Shown: piece by piece, positions 1 to 9,112 of the stretch | How the letters are laid out: every line of letters starts with the position of its first letter | Numbering within the stretch: position 1 is the stretch's first letter | Assembly (NCBI RefSeq): GCF_000737715.1 | Contig: NZ_JPRN01000016.1 | Span: 1 to 64,000 of the forward strand | Source of the DNA: Chryseobacterium sp. JM1 | GTDB taxonomy: Bacteria; Bacteroidota; Bacteroidia; Flavobacteriales; Weeksellaceae | Reading direction: 5' to 3' | DNA: 64,000 nucleotides | Position numbers and translations under genes: made by a program | Notes under the pieces: model-generated | What the model was told of the DNA's origin: nothing | Database searches by the model: none | What the model saw: the letters and a program-made list of their open reading frames with translations, nothing else

Positions 1-204
1 CTGTCTTATGGATTTTTTAAAAACAGAATTCTTGATTTACTTTTTTCTAAGAGAGATATAAGTGAGGCAATGGATGAATATAAAACTCTTTTAAAATCAC
101 ATATAGTCCCTATAAGACCTGCTCGGTCACATCAAAGAAATACAGCAAAATATAAAGCTAGGGCAAAGCCAATAATTACTAAAAATCACAAAGATAGCCT
201 GTAA
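1..204 (+). CDS. C-terminal end of a gene entering from the left, possibly an IS4-type transposase
   Basis: Frame 1 is open from the first base to a TAA at 202-204 and gives 67 residues; the start lies outside the window. The tail is strongly basic, with the motif VPIRPARSHQRN followed by a run of Lys, Arg and Pro. From memory this resembles the basic C-terminus of some Bacteroidota IS4-family DDE transposases, but no catalytic residue lies in the visible part, so the assignment is a guess. A short palindrome, GGGCTAAAGCCC at 228-239, follows; it is not a convincing terminal inverted repeat. Confidence 0.4.
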   Translation: MSYGFFKNRILDLLFSKRDISEAMDEYKTLLKSHIVPIRPARSHQRNTAKYKARAKPIITKNHKDSL

Positions 205-457
205 TTGATTCTTAACTTAATGACATTGGGCTAAAGCCCGTTTCTATTGAATATGATAGGTTTGCATGATTAAAAAAAGGAAATGTTTATTAGTTTTTTG
301 ACCAGATTGCACAGATTTACACAGATGTTTACGGATTGTATTCTGAATAAAATCTTTGATTTTTTCTTAAAACTTATGTGATCTTATGATTTATAAAGTA
401 TTTAAACTTCAAGAAACTTAAATGTAAAAAACTTTTGCGTCTTTTGTGGTAGAACAC

Positions 458-913
458 TTAAACTTCCCCTTCGAAAATATCATGTAAATAATCTTGCTGA
501 TGGGGTTCTGTACGGTCTGTGCCCAGAAATTTTTTCCAGGATTGGGACTCGTGGTACACAATGCCCATTTCCCAGACGCAGTACGTTGGAAGATGAATTT
601 GGTTTCTGTCCCAGACTTCAAAGGTTCCGGAACCATTATAATAAACACTTTCCCAGAGTTCGTTTTCGCTTCTCCAGGTACAGACTAAAAGTAAATATTT
701 TTCGCCGCATCTGTGCATGATGACAAATCCGAGATCTTCCTTGTTCTGAAAATTTTCAACAGCATTTTCAATACATATTTTAGCATGATGGATATCCTGA
801 GATGAAACAGCGGCCGGATCTTCTGCGAGATCATACCATTTGAATCGGGTTTTTCCGACGGTGAAGATTCCTTTCGGAGAAACATATTTAGAAGGATAAG
901 CGGTAGAATTCAT
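458..913 (-). CDS. hypothetical protein, 151 aa
   Basis: I do not recognise a family. The protein is acidic and rich in aromatic residues (motifs FKWYDLAEDP, WRSENELWESVYYNG, SWKKFLGTDRTEPHQQDY). It has no clear signal peptide or membrane segment, so it is probably cytoplasmic. The frame is open upstream to 1000, but the extension is a hydrophobic stretch followed by MNSTAYPSKYVSPKG, where globular composition begins. I therefore choose the start at 913. It is divergent from mrp, with about 160 bp between the starts. Confidence 0.6.
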   Translation of the reverse strand: MNSTAYPSKYVSPKGIFTVGKTRFKWYDLAEDPAAVSSQDIHHAKICIENAVENFQNKEDLGFVIMHRCGEKYLLLVCTWRSENELWESVYYNGSGTFEVWDRNQIHLPTYCVWEMGIVYHESQSWKKFLGTDRTEPHQQDYLHDIFEGEV

Positions 914-1045
914 AAGTGATATTTTACAATGGTGAATGGATGTGATAAAGATGAAGATAAGAAACAGGAAAGACATCTCTTTTGTCATCTTATTTATCAC
1001 ATGGGGTTATAGATTTTATTGATTCTAAATTATCGAAAAAATGCG

Positions 1046-1053
1046 TAAATTTG
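1046..1053 (+). promoter_or_regulatory. -7 box (TAAATTTG) for mrp
   Basis: TAAATTTG matches the Bacteroidota -7 consensus TAnnTTTG and lies 19 bp before the mrp ATG. A TTG at 1019-1021 could be the -33 element, although the spacing (24 nt) is longer than usual. Confidence 0.5.
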
Positions 1054-1072
1054 TGAACAATTTATATTTAGT

Positions 1073-2182
1073 ATGTTGACGAAAGAACAGGTTCAAGATT
1101 TCCTTAAAGAGATAGAAGTAGACGATTTGGTGAGTAACTTTCAAATCATGGGTAACGATGTGTATATCGACATGACTGCCCATTCACCGGCAATGCACGA
1201 AAAGAAAAAGCTGGAGGCAGCGATGAAGCAGGCTTTTGCCAGTGAGTTTGGAGAAGATATTCACTTAAAACTTAAAATCGTTTCTCCGGAACCGAGTGAG
1301 ATCCAGCTAAGCCAGATCAAAGGGAAACAGATCCCTGGAATTCAGAATATCATTGCTATTGCATCCGGAAAAGGAGGCGTAGGAAAATCTACAGTGGCGG
1401 CAAATATGGCCGTTACTTTAGCGAAAATGGGTTTCAAAGTAGGATTACTGGATGCCGATATTTACGGACCGTCTGTTCCTACCATGTTCGATACGGAAGG
1501 TGAAAAGCCAATTTCTGTAGACGTTGACGGAAAAAGTAAAATGAAGCCTGTTGAAAATTACGGGGTAAAAATGCTTTCTATCGGTTATTTCTCAGGAGCC
1601 AATCAGGCAGTAGTCTGGAGAGGCCCTATGGCTTCAAAAGCTTTGAACCAGATGATCAGAGATGCAGCCTGGGGAGAACTTGATTTCTTACTAATCGATC
1701 TTCCTCCGGGAACAGGAGATATTCACTTATCTATCATTCAGGAAGTACCTGTAACAGGTGCTGTGATCGTAAGTACGCCTCAGCATGTAGCTTTGGCAGA
1801 CGTAAGAAAAGGAATTGCGATGTTCCAGATGGAAAGTATTAACATTCCGGTTCTTGGATTAATCGAAAATATGGCGTATTTTTCGCCGGAAGAACTTCCT
1901 GATAACAAGTACTACATCTTTGGAAGACAGGGAGCTCAGTATCTTGCTGAAGATCTGGGAATTCCGGTACTGGGAGAAATCCCGTTGATTCAGAGTATCA
2001 GAGAAGCCGGAGACGTAGGAAGACCTGCTGCGCTTCAGGAAGGTTCTAAAATTGAAGGAATCTACACTGAAACGGCAAGAAAAATGGTAGAAAGTCTACT
2101 GGAAAGAAATAAAAATCTTCCCCCTACAGAAGCCGTAAAGATTTCAACGATGGCGGGTTGCTCGCCGAAAGCTAAAAAATAA
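1073..2182 (+). CDS. mrp: Mrp/ApbC-family P-loop ATPase (iron-sulfur carrier)
   Basis: Cytoplasmic scaffold/carrier ATPase of the Mrp/NBP35 family, which delivers Fe-S clusters to target enzymes. Residues 1-75 look like a MIP18/DUF59-type domain. The P-loop is ASGKGGVGKST at about residues 98-107, with deviant Walker A Lys residues, followed by GLLDADIYGPS and the DLPPGTGD motif. At 369 aa it has the usual length of the two-domain form. The CxxC pair that holds the bridging cluster in many Mrp proteins is absent: the equivalent segment reads ENMAYFSPEELPDNKYY. A NifU-type gene follows 46 bp downstream, which supports a role in Fe-S assembly. Confidence 0.93.
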   Translation: MLTKEQVQDFLKEIEVDDLVSNFQIMGNDVYIDMTAHSPAMHEKKKLEAAMKQAFASEFGEDIHLKLKIVSPEPSEIQLSQIKGKQIPGIQNIIAIASGKGGVGKSTVAANMAVTLAKMGFKVGLLDADIYGPSVPTMFDTEGEKPISVDVDGKSKMKPVENYGVKMLSIGYFSGANQAVVWRGPMASKALNQMIRDAAWGELDFLLIDLPPGTGDIHLSIIQEVPVTGAVIVSTPQHVALADVRKGIAMFQMESINIPVLGLIENMAYFSPEELPDNKYYIFGRQGAQYLAEDLGIPVLGEIPLIQSIREAGDVGRPAALQEGSKIEGIYTETARKMVESLLERNKNLPPTEAVKISTMAGCSPKAKK

Positions 2183-2228
2183 TTATTTTCAATTAAGTTT
2201 GAAAAAAGCCGAATTGAACTAAAGAAAT

Positions 2229-2477
2229 ATGGAAACAAATATAACACACGAAGATACAGTAACGAGAGTAATGGAAGCTCTGGAAAGCATCAGGCCGTTC
2301 CTGAACAAGGATGGAGGTGATATCGAGCTTATTGACGTGAAGGATAACCAGGTTTTTGTAAAACTTTTGGGGAACTGTTCCGGATGTTCGCTGAATTTTT
2401 CAACCCTGAAATTGGGTGTAGAAAATACCATCAAGCAACATGCTCCGGAAATTCAAAAAGTAATCAATGTAGAGTAA
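2229..2477 (+). CDS. NifU-type Fe-S scaffold protein (C-terminal domain only)
   Basis: Small cytoplasmic protein of 82 aa equivalent to the C-terminal domain of NifU (Nfu), which binds a labile [4Fe-4S] cluster and passes it to apo-proteins. The cluster-binding pair is visible as GNCSGCSLN (Cys50 and Cys53), after the conserved IRPFLNKDGGDIEL segment. It lies 46 bp after mrp on the same strand and is followed by a hairpin terminator at 2501-2530, so the two are probably one transcription unit. Confidence 0.92.
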   Translation: METNITHEDTVTRVMEALESIRPFLNKDGGDIELIDVKDNQVFVKLLGNCSGCSLNFSTLKLGVENTIKQHAPEIQKVINVE

Positions 2478-2500
2478 AAAATTACACGAAATATTTTTTA

Positions 2501-2530
2501 AAGACAGGTTTTTTTAGCCTGTCTTTTTTT
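2501..2530 (+). terminator. terminator after mrp-nifU
   Basis: The stem AAGACAGG / CCTGTCTT (2501-2508 and 2518-2525) is followed by a T tract. Confidence 0.8.
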
Positions 2531-2616
2531 GTTCTGATTTCAGAGGGTTGGAGTGAAAATCTCCCGCGGATTCCTCGGATTTCGCTGATGCTTGTATTTT
2601 ATTAGCTGCTTGATTT

Positions 2617-2649
2617 AAACCTTATAGGTTTTTAAAACCTATAAGGTTT
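2617..2649. repeat. perfect 16-bp inverted repeat with one-base centre
   Basis: The left arm AAACCTTATAGGTTTT (2617-2632) and right arm AAAACCTATAAGGTTT (2634-2649) are exact reverse complements around one T. It lies outside both terminators and is probably a dispersed palindrome family; function unknown. Confidence 0.75.
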
Positions 2650-2901
2650 GAACGTGGAAAGTATTTACTGTTGGATTACCGCAAGGGCGCAAAGGATGAT
2701 TAAAAGTGTTTTTTTTAAGGCGCAAGAAAATCGAAGATTTTCGGCAGGGTTGGATAGGTATAAATATTCAGTTAGTGGGTATTCAATTGTACCGGAGATA
2801 AAATCTTTGCGCCTTAAAGCAGCATTAAATTAAAGAATTTTTGCGCCCTTTAGCGTAAACCAACCCTTTCACATTCAATAACTTTACATTTACATAAAAA
2901 A

Positions 2902-2925
2902 GGCCTGATAATAAATTACCAGGCC
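2902..2925 (-). terminator. terminator of the RND efflux operon
   Basis: The stem GGCCTG / CAGGCC is preceded on the + strand by an A run, which becomes the T tract when read on the - strand. It lies 27 bp past the stop codon of the gene at 2953-3387. Confidence 0.7.
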
Positions 2926-2952
2926 CTGAAAACAAAATTAAAAAAATATAGA

Positions 2953-3387
2953 TTATGAGTTTTGTGCTAAAAACTGTTTGTAGTTTTCCTCGTTTTCGAA
3001 ATAAGCTACTTCTCCTTCATCACTTACCATCACGATGTATGCATTGGCTTTATCCACTTTTTTCCCGGTAAACGGATCTACAGATTCTCTCACGCTTTTA
3101 TCATTCGGAATCCTTTCTACACACATTTCGCAGCAACCGTAGTACATCTTTCCACCGTGAGGAACTTCCATCTGCTTTTTGCCCATATAGGCATTGTTTA
3201 CCATGCAGACGGTTTCACTAGGGACATGATCTCCCTTTCTATATGTTCCGGTAGCGGCAACTGGCTGCACTTTTTGTACAGGTTGTGGTTCAGGTTTCGG
3301 CGTGTTCTTTTGTTTTTCATGACCACACGCGTATAAAACGGCTGATCCGAAAATAATGATGACTGTGTTTTTGAATAATGCTTTCAT
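2953..3387 (-). CDS. Cys-rich lipoprotein, probable metal-binding accessory of the efflux operon
   Basis: Predicted lipoprotein of 144 aa; the signal ends in VLYAC at about residues 17-21. The mature part carries Cys in ETVCMVNNAYMGKKQ and a cluster YGCCEMCVERIP after a GGKMYYG segment, which resembles YHS/TRASH-like metal sites. It also carries PFTGKKVDKANAYIV and a C-terminal YFENEENYKQFL. I infer periplasmic or outer-membrane metal binding, perhaps copper. It is the last gene of the operon, 7 bp after the adaptor gene, and a terminator follows. Confidence 0.75.
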   Translation of the reverse strand: MKALFKNTVIIIFGSAVLYACGHEKQKNTPKPEPQPVQKVQPVAATGTYRKGDHVPSETVCMVNNAYMGKKQMEVPHGGKMYYGCCEMCVERIPNDKSVRESVDPFTGKKVDKANAYIVMVSDEGEVAYFENEENYKQFLAQNS

Positions 3388-3394
3388 TTTGATG

Positions 3395-4480
3395 TTATTT
3401 AATTAAACTTCCTTCTAAAATTTCCTCATTTCCTTTTTTAATGATTTTATCGCCTTCGGTTAGTTCCCCGAAAACTTCAATCATATCATTCAGGACTCTT
3501 CCTTTTTTTACAGGAACAAACCTGGTTTTGCCACCTTCATTCCTGATGATGTAAATTCCCATATTACTTTCCACCAAAGCTGATCTGGGAATAAAGAAAG
3601 TGGCTTCCTGATTTTGCAGGGGAATGACAGATTCTGCGATCATAAACGGCTTTAATTCCCGTGAATGATTAATAAAATCAGCCTCAATTTTCTCCGAACG
3701 CAACTTTATATCCAATGAACCCGACTTCCTTGAAATCCGGGCTTTAAAACTTTTCTCAGGCATCGCATTGATCCTGAACGAAATGGTATCTCCCGTTTTC
3801 AGGTACTGAACACTTGCTTCCGGAACAGAAAGGCTCAGACGAAGTTTGGACGTATTTTGAATGACCATCAATGGAGCGCCGCCGTTTGGACCTACATAAG
3901 CGCCGAGGTCTACATTTCTTTCCGTAATGATTCCGCTGAAAGGAGCACGGATCACCAGATATTGACTGATGTCCTGCAGTTCACGGTAGGCTGACTTTGC
4001 GGCATTAACCTGCGCTTGATCCGACAGTTTTCGGGCAGTGATCTGATCCAGGGCATCTTTAGCGATGGCTCCCTTCGTTTCATTCGCCCGGTACACTCTG
4101 TCGTAATTGGATCTTGTAGCAGCATAAATGGCTTCCTGCGCCTGCCATTTCGATTTGGCATTGGCTTCCTGTGACTGAATTTCAGGAGCATCCAGAACCA
4201 TTAAAACCTGTCCTGCACTCACATATGAACCAATGTCTGCATTGATCTTTTTTATATATCCGGGTATTTTGGCAAATAAAGCGGTTTCCTGATCCGGAAT
4301 CAGTTCGCCGGCCAATTTTAATTCAACTTTCGGATTGCTCTTTTTGATCTCCACAGTTTCCATGCTGTGCATCATCATCGGTTTGGCTTCTTTGGATATG
4401 TCCATTGGCTTTTCTTCTTTACAGGAAGCCGGAATACTCATAAGTCCTATTGTAATGGCTGTATATATAATGTTTTTCAT
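3395..4480 (-). CDS. RND efflux periplasmic adaptor (HlyD/CusB-type)
   Basis: Membrane-fusion protein linking an RND pump to its TolC channel. The start at 4480 (MKNIIYTAITIG) gives 361 aa with a lipoprotein-like signal ending SIPASC. A longer open frame to 4579 would run back into the permease gene without signal-like sequence, so it is rejected. A Met-rich stretch (KPMMMHSMETVE) follows the signal. Next come the lipoyl/barrel-sandwich halves (PGYIKKINADIGSYVSAGQ, near residues 90-110, and VIRAPFSGIITER) around a helical hairpin, then beta-barrel and C-terminal domains. The Met-rich stretch and Cys-rich neighbours suggest copper or silver, but the substrate is inferred. Confidence 0.9.
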   Translation of the reverse strand: MKNIIYTAITIGLMSIPASCKEEKPMDISKEAKPMMMHSMETVEIKKSNPKVELKLAGELIPDQETALFAKIPGYIKKINADIGSYVSAGQVLMVLDAPEIQSQEANAKSKWQAQEAIYAATRSNYDRVYRANETKGAIAKDALDQITARKLSDQAQVNAAKSAYRELQDISQYLVIRAPFSGIITERNVDLGAYVGPNGGAPLMVIQNTSKLRLSLSVPEASVQYLKTGDTISFRINAMPEKSFKARISRKSGSLDIKLRSEKIEADFINHSRELKPFMIAESVIPLQNQEATFFIPRSALVESNMGIYIIRNEGGKTRFVPVKKGRVLNDMIEVFGELTEGDKIIKKGNEEILEGSLIK

Positions 4481-4491
4481 TGAAGTAAAAA

Positions 4492-7400
4492 TTAAGAGTT
4501 GGGATTTAAATAATGAATGCTTTCTTCGTCCTCTGGATCCAGTGATGGAGAAATAATTCCCGCATTTTTCTGCATCCACCCGAAAACCAGCGGAAGAATA
4601 ACAAGCACAGAAAACGTGGAGAAAATCAGTCCTCCGATAACCGCTCTGCCCAAAGGCGAAACCTGATCACTTCCTTCTCCGAAACCGATAGCCATCGGAA
4701 GCATTCCCGCGGCCATAGCCAGTGTCGTCATGATGATAGGACGGATACGGAGTTTGGCTGCTTCAAGACCTGCTTCTAAGGCATTGCCCGTTGATTTCCG
4801 GATGGTTTCCGCATTACTGATCAATAAAACAGCATTGGCAATGGAAATTCCAATGGACATGATCAGCCCCATATAAGACTGGAGATTCAGCGTTGAGCCC
4901 GTCAGATTCAGCAGGGCTAATGATCCTACGACTACAAATGGAACCGTCGTTAAAATAACAAGCGATACCCGGAAAGACTGGAACGTAGCTGACAACATCA
5001 GAAAGATCACCACAATAGCAATCAGAAGCCCTGAAGCCAGACTGCTTAATGTTTCATCCAGTACCGGAGCCATTCCGGCCACTTCGATATTGACTCCTTT
5101 CGGAAGTTCACCCAATGATTCAATAGCTTTTTTCACATCTTTGGAAGCCTGTTCCAGATCTGTTTTGTGCGTATTGGCGGTCACTGTTGTATAGCCCATC
5201 GTTCCAAGGTTATAACTTTCTCCCAACTCTTTTGTTGAGGTGATGGAAGCGACATCTCCCAAAACCGGACGGTCTGAATTCTTAGAAAGAGGAAGATTGG
5301 CCAATTCCTCCTTGCTGTTAAGGATATTTTGAGGAGTCTGTACCTGTACATCATAGGCAATGCCCATCATACCGCCAACCCAGAAATTTTTATTGGTATA
5401 GCGGGTTGAAGCTGTGGCAGCCACCAATGATTTTGCGATATCCTGAGCATCCAGTCCCAATTGCGCCGCACGAACCCGGTCTATATTGATCTGCAGGGCA
5501 GGATAGTTCATGGATTGCGGAATCTGCTGATCGCGCAGGTATTTGATTTCTTTCAGTTTGACTAAAAGTTTTTCGGCATACATCCGGTTCATCTTTTTCA
5601 TCATTCCCGAAACCCTTACTTCGATAGGATTATTGGCTCCCTGGCTGAGAATTTTTTCAGTCAGTTCGATAGGTTCAAAAGAAATCTGCAGATCGGGCAT
5701 TTTTTCTTTGTAATACCCACGCAGTTCATCCTTCAACTCATCTGAATTTCCTTTAAATTCTTTTAAAGCCACCTGCATTAATGCTTCATGCGGTCCGGCA
5801 TTGTATAAATAAATAGGACTCACTGCAAACGTCGATGGATGCTGACCTATGAATACGGAAGAGATCGCAATATTGTCTTTTCCTACCTTATTTTTAAGAT
5901 GTTCAAGAAATTTTTTCACCTTTATTTCGGTGACTTCAATCCGGGTTCCTTCGGCAGCTTTTATTCGTACCTGAAACTGTCGCGAATTGACTGATGGAAG
6001 GACGTCTTTCCCGGTAATCTGATAAAGCCCAAATCCTGCACATAAAGCAGCAGCAAGGCTTGTACTGACAATGATTTTCCTGCTTTTCATCAACGAAGAT
6101 AAAAACCTGACAAAACGGTCACGGAAACGGCTGAACCAGTCCGGCTTATGATTTTCACAGGTTTTTGGATCGTGTTTCATCATCCAGTTGGCCATCACCG
6201 GAACAAAAGTCTGTGAAAGGACAAACGATGCAATCATCGAGAAACCAATCGCCATCGCTAAAGGCATAAATAAAGATCCCGGAATTCCACTCATCATCAA
6301 TGCCGGAGCAAATACTGCCAGAATACAGAGCATGATCAGCAATTTTGGAAAAGCAATCTCTTTGCATGCATCCCAAATCGCCTGTGCCCTGTTTTTACCC
6401 ATCGCAAAATGCTGGTGAATATTTTCGATGGTTACCGTACTTTCGTCTACCAGAATTCCAATGGCCAGTGCCAGACCTGACAATGACATGATATTGATCG
6501 ATTGTCCGAATAATTTTAAAAACAGGACCCCGGAAATAATGGAGATCGGAATGGTCAGAATAACAATCAGGGCTGCACGTGTGTCTTTAAGAAATAGCAT
6601 CACCATCAATCCTGTGAGCAAAGCACCCAGAACTCCTTCGATGATGAGACTTTTTAAAGCGTTGGAAATATAAACCGACTGGTCAAACTCATAGGAGATC
6701 TGTACCCCTTCAGGCATATTTCTCTGAATTTTTGGGAGCGCTTCCTTCAGTTTGTTCACGACTTCCAGTGTGGAAGCATTGCTGGCTTTTGCAATATTGA
6801 TATAAACGGAGCGTTTTCCATCAATTAAGGCATATCCCGTAGCAATATCGGCACCATCTTTTACCGTAGCCACATCCCGGATATACACATTGTCTGCTGT
6901 TCCTTTAAAGAGAGGGATATCGCCAAGCTCTTCCACCTTTTTTACCGTGTTATTGGTTGGGGTTAAATAATTGGTATCACCGATGTACACATTTCCGGAA
7001 GGAGACGTAATATTGTTTCGGCTAATGGCTTCTACCACCTGTTCAGGCGATAAACTGTGCGCCCGGAGCTTGTAAGGATCCACATTGATTTCTATCGTCC
7101 GCGGACTTCCTCCAAACGGTGGAGCAGTAGTAAGTCCCGGAATTTTAATTAAGAAAGGTCTCGCGTTGAAATTCGCAATATCCTGCAGCTGGTTATTGGT
7201 CTGCGTACTGCTTCGGAAAACCAGCTGTCCCACGGGCTGCGAAGACGAGTCGAAACGGATGATAAAAGGAGGCGGTGCTCCCGGTGGCAGAAATACCTGG
7301 GAACGGGTGGAAAGCGCGTTGATCTGGGCAATCGCTTCTCCCATATTCGTTCCTTCATAAAAATTAACTTTCATCAGGGTTAACCCCTGTGTGTTTTTAG

Positions 7401-7644
7401 ATTCTATACTTCTGATCCCGTTCGTGAACAAAAGCATATTAACGTACATTTTGGTGAAATAGCCTTCCATCTGTTGCGGCGTATATCCGTTAAAGGAATG
7501 GGCTACATACACTACCGGAAGGTCCATTTCCGGAAGGATATCTACTTTTACATCTTTGGCTGCCTTGATTCCGAAGAACAGCAGGCCGAGTACCAATACC
7601 ATTACAGATATCGGTCTGCGCAATGCAAACTTTATAAGATTCAT
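4492..7644 (-). CDS. RND efflux permease (AcrB/CusA superfamily)
   Basis: Inner-membrane proton-driven transporter of 1050 aa, full length for the family, with twelve predicted membrane segments and two large periplasmic loops. It opens with FALRRPISVMVLVLGLLFFG, a classic RND first helix. The central helix carries LAIGILVDESTVTIENI (about residues 400-416), the position of the proton-relay acidic residues. The sequence looks more like the broad-specificity branch than canonical CusA, so the metal role rests on neighbours: an adaptor with a Met-rich start, a Cys-rich lipoprotein and a HYC_CC_PP-like protein. It lies 15 bp after the TolC gene and 11 bp before the adaptor. Confidence 0.93.
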   Translation of the reverse strand: MNLIKFALRRPISVMVLVLGLLFFGIKAAKDVKVDILPEMDLPVVYVAHSFNGYTPQQMEGYFTKMYVNMLLFTNGIRSIESKNTQGLTLMKVNFYEGTNMGEAIAQINALSTRSQVFLPPGAPPPFIIRFDSSSQPVGQLVFRSSTQTNNQLQDIANFNARPFLIKIPGLTTAPPFGGSPRTIEINVDPYKLRAHSLSPEQVVEAISRNNITSPSGNVYIGDTNYLTPTNNTVKKVEELGDIPLFKGTADNVYIRDVATVKDGADIATGYALIDGKRSVYINIAKASNASTLEVVNKLKEALPKIQRNMPEGVQISYEFDQSVYISNALKSLIIEGVLGALLTGLMVMLFLKDTRAALIVILTIPISIISGVLFLKLFGQSINIMSLSGLALAIGILVDESTVTIENIHQHFAMGKNRAQAIWDACKEIAFPKLLIMLCILAVFAPALMMSGIPGSLFMPLAMAIGFSMIASFVLSQTFVPVMANWMMKHDPKTCENHKPDWFSRFRDRFVRFLSSLMKSRKIIVSTSLAAALCAGFGLYQITGKDVLPSVNSRQFQVRIKAAEGTRIEVTEIKVKKFLEHLKNKVGKDNIAISSVFIGQHPSTFAVSPIYLYNAGPHEALMQVALKEFKGNSDELKDELRGYYKEKMPDLQISFEPIELTEKILSQGANNPIEVRVSGMMKKMNRMYAEKLLVKLKEIKYLRDQQIPQSMNYPALQINIDRVRAAQLGLDAQDIAKSLVAATASTRYTNKNFWVGGMMGIAYDVQVQTPQNILNSKEELANLPLSKNSDRPVLGDVASITSTKELGESYNLGTMGYTTVTANTHKTDLEQASKDVKKAIESLGELPKGVNIEVAGMAPVLDETLSSLASGLLIAIVVIFLMLSATFQSFRVSLVILTTVPFVVVGSLALLNLTGSTLNLQSYMGLIMSIGISIANAVLLISNAETIRKSTGNALEAGLEAAKLRIRPIIMTTLAMAAGMLPMAIGFGEGSDQVSPLGRAVIGGLIFSTFSVLVILPLVFGWMQKNAGIISPSLDPEDEESIHYLNPNS

Positions 7645-7659
7645 GTTTCTGTTTTTGGG

Positions 7660-9045
7660 TTAGTGAATAATAGCTTTGGTGATGATCGAAATGTCGCCTT
7701 TTGAGGCAGCAATGAGTACGGTGGCCTGCCATGAATTGTTTTTTGCAATTTCATAATTGATCTCAGCACGGTTCAGCAGGTATAAAGCCTGCGTAAAATC
7801 AAGAATGGTGGTGAGTCCGTTCTCATATAAAGCTTTCTGCTGATGGTAGGCATCTGTTGCGGCTTCCATCTGTACCTTGGCTTCCGTTATTTTAGCCAAA
7901 GCATTTTTGAATTTCGATTCTGCGAGACTCTGTTGATTGGTCAGCTCCTGTTGAAGCAGCTGATGGTCAAAATCCAGAGCCTTAGTCATCAGTTTTTGTT
8001 CATTAACCTTAGAACTGTTCCTGTAAAAATCGGTAAGATTCCAGCTTACATTCAATCCGAAGATATAATTCATCCGGTCTACGCCGGCTCCTTTTAAATA
8101 AGATGGAGAATAGGCGGTATTATCCTGAACATAATTCCATCCAAAACCTGATCCACGTCCCTGAAAAACCCCGAAAAGAGAAAGTGAAGGAAGTCCTGTA
8201 GTCAGCAAATGCGCTTCCTGGACCTTGCTTTTATTCAATTTTTGGGTGATGAAGAGCATATTCGGATGTTGTTCCAATGAAGAATTTTCAGAGGTCGTTA
8301 AAGGAATATTTTCGCTGAAATAATGGTCCAGCTGGTAATCTGTGAAATTTTCAGCTAAAAGATCTGCCAGTTGTTTATTGTATTCCAGAACATGATCATT
8401 GGCATTAATAATCGAGGTTTGTGCATTGGACATTTCCGCTTTTGCGAGTGAGGCATCCACTTCAGGAATTAATCCGCTTTCGGCCCTCGCTTTGGCAATG
8501 GTATAGATCACTTCGGTGCGTTTATGATTTTCCAGCTGTACATTTTCCAGCCGCTGGCTTACCAAAAGGTTAAAATAGGCACTGGCTGCTTTGATCTGAT
8601 GCTGGAAAATTTCCTGGCTGAGATCAGATTTCTGAACTTCCACATCGGCAATTTCCAGCTGTTCTTCGGTTTTCAGACGTCCGAAGGTGTAGACATTCCA
8701 GTTGACATTAGCCAAATATAAACTTCCGAATGCAGCGTTCCAGTTCTGCTCTGCGAGAGGCATTGAGGTAGAAGCTACCCCGAGACCGCCCTGGCTGTAC
8801 ATTGGGCCGTTTTGTGCATTGATGGTTCCGAAGTTTTGTTGTGCCATCAGGGTGACTTCAGGCAGATAATAGGTTTTCTGAAGATTGAGCCGTTCATGGG
8901 AAGCTGCGATATTCACTTCCTTTTTTTTGATGAATTGGTAGTTTTTCCCGGCTTTCATCAGTACATCCTCTAAGCCGGTCTGCTGTCCAAAGAAAATGGC
9001 GGGGCAGCCCAGCAGTATGATGAGGGCATTATATTTTGAATTCAT
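7660..9045 (-). CDS. TolC-family outer-membrane efflux channel
   Basis: Outer-membrane factor of 461 aa with a cleavable signal (NALIILLGCPAIFFGQQ). It has two repeated helical regions typical of OEP proteins: LDVQ-type first half around residues 30-230, and a second half around 270-450 ending LYENGLTTILDFTQALYLLNRAEINY, the usual TolC signature. It forms the outer-membrane and periplasmic tunnel for the pump encoded immediately downstream (15 bp). Confidence 0.92.
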   Translation of the reverse strand: MNSKYNALIILLGCPAIFFGQQTGLEDVLMKAGKNYQFIKKKEVNIAASHERLNLQKTYYLPEVTLMAQQNFGTINAQNGPMYSQGGLGVASTSMPLAEQNWNAAFGSLYLANVNWNVYTFGRLKTEEQLEIADVEVQKSDLSQEIFQHQIKAASAYFNLLVSQRLENVQLENHKRTEVIYTIAKARAESGLIPEVDASLAKAEMSNAQTSIINANDHVLEYNKQLADLLAENFTDYQLDHYFSENIPLTTSENSSLEQHPNMLFITQKLNKSKVQEAHLLTTGLPSLSLFGVFQGRGSGFGWNYVQDNTAYSPSYLKGAGVDRMNYIFGLNVSWNLTDFYRNSSKVNEQKLMTKALDFDHQLLQQELTNQQSLAESKFKNALAKITEAKVQMEAATDAYHQQKALYENGLTTILDFTQALYLLNRAEINYEIAKNNSWQATVLIAASKGDISIITKAIIH

Positions 9046-9112
9046 AAGATTGATTTAGAATGAATATTGAAAATAGGATCCCGGATTCGGGATGACAAAA
9101 TTCAATACGATT

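Larger units (their letters stand above)
2478..2952. other. 475-bp convergent intergenic region with repeats and two terminators
   Basis: No gene is supported here. It holds the terminator at 2501-2530, a long perfect palindrome at 2617-2649, a degenerate repeat-rich stretch at about 2680-2870 with GGGCGCAAAG at one end and TTTGCGCC / TTGCGCCCTTTAGCG at the other, and the terminator of the opposite operon at 2902-2925. A 61-codon open frame at 2648-2833 has repeat-like composition and was not accepted. Confidence 0.7.

Noticed and set aside
2648..2833. 61-codon + strand frame downstream of nifU
   Set aside because: Lies in repeat-like DNA with GGCGCAAAG-type motifs at both ends and has no coding character.
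4481..4579. N-terminal extension of the RND adaptor
   Set aside because: Overlaps the permease 3' end and lacks signal character; the start at 4480 gives a proper lipoprotein signal.
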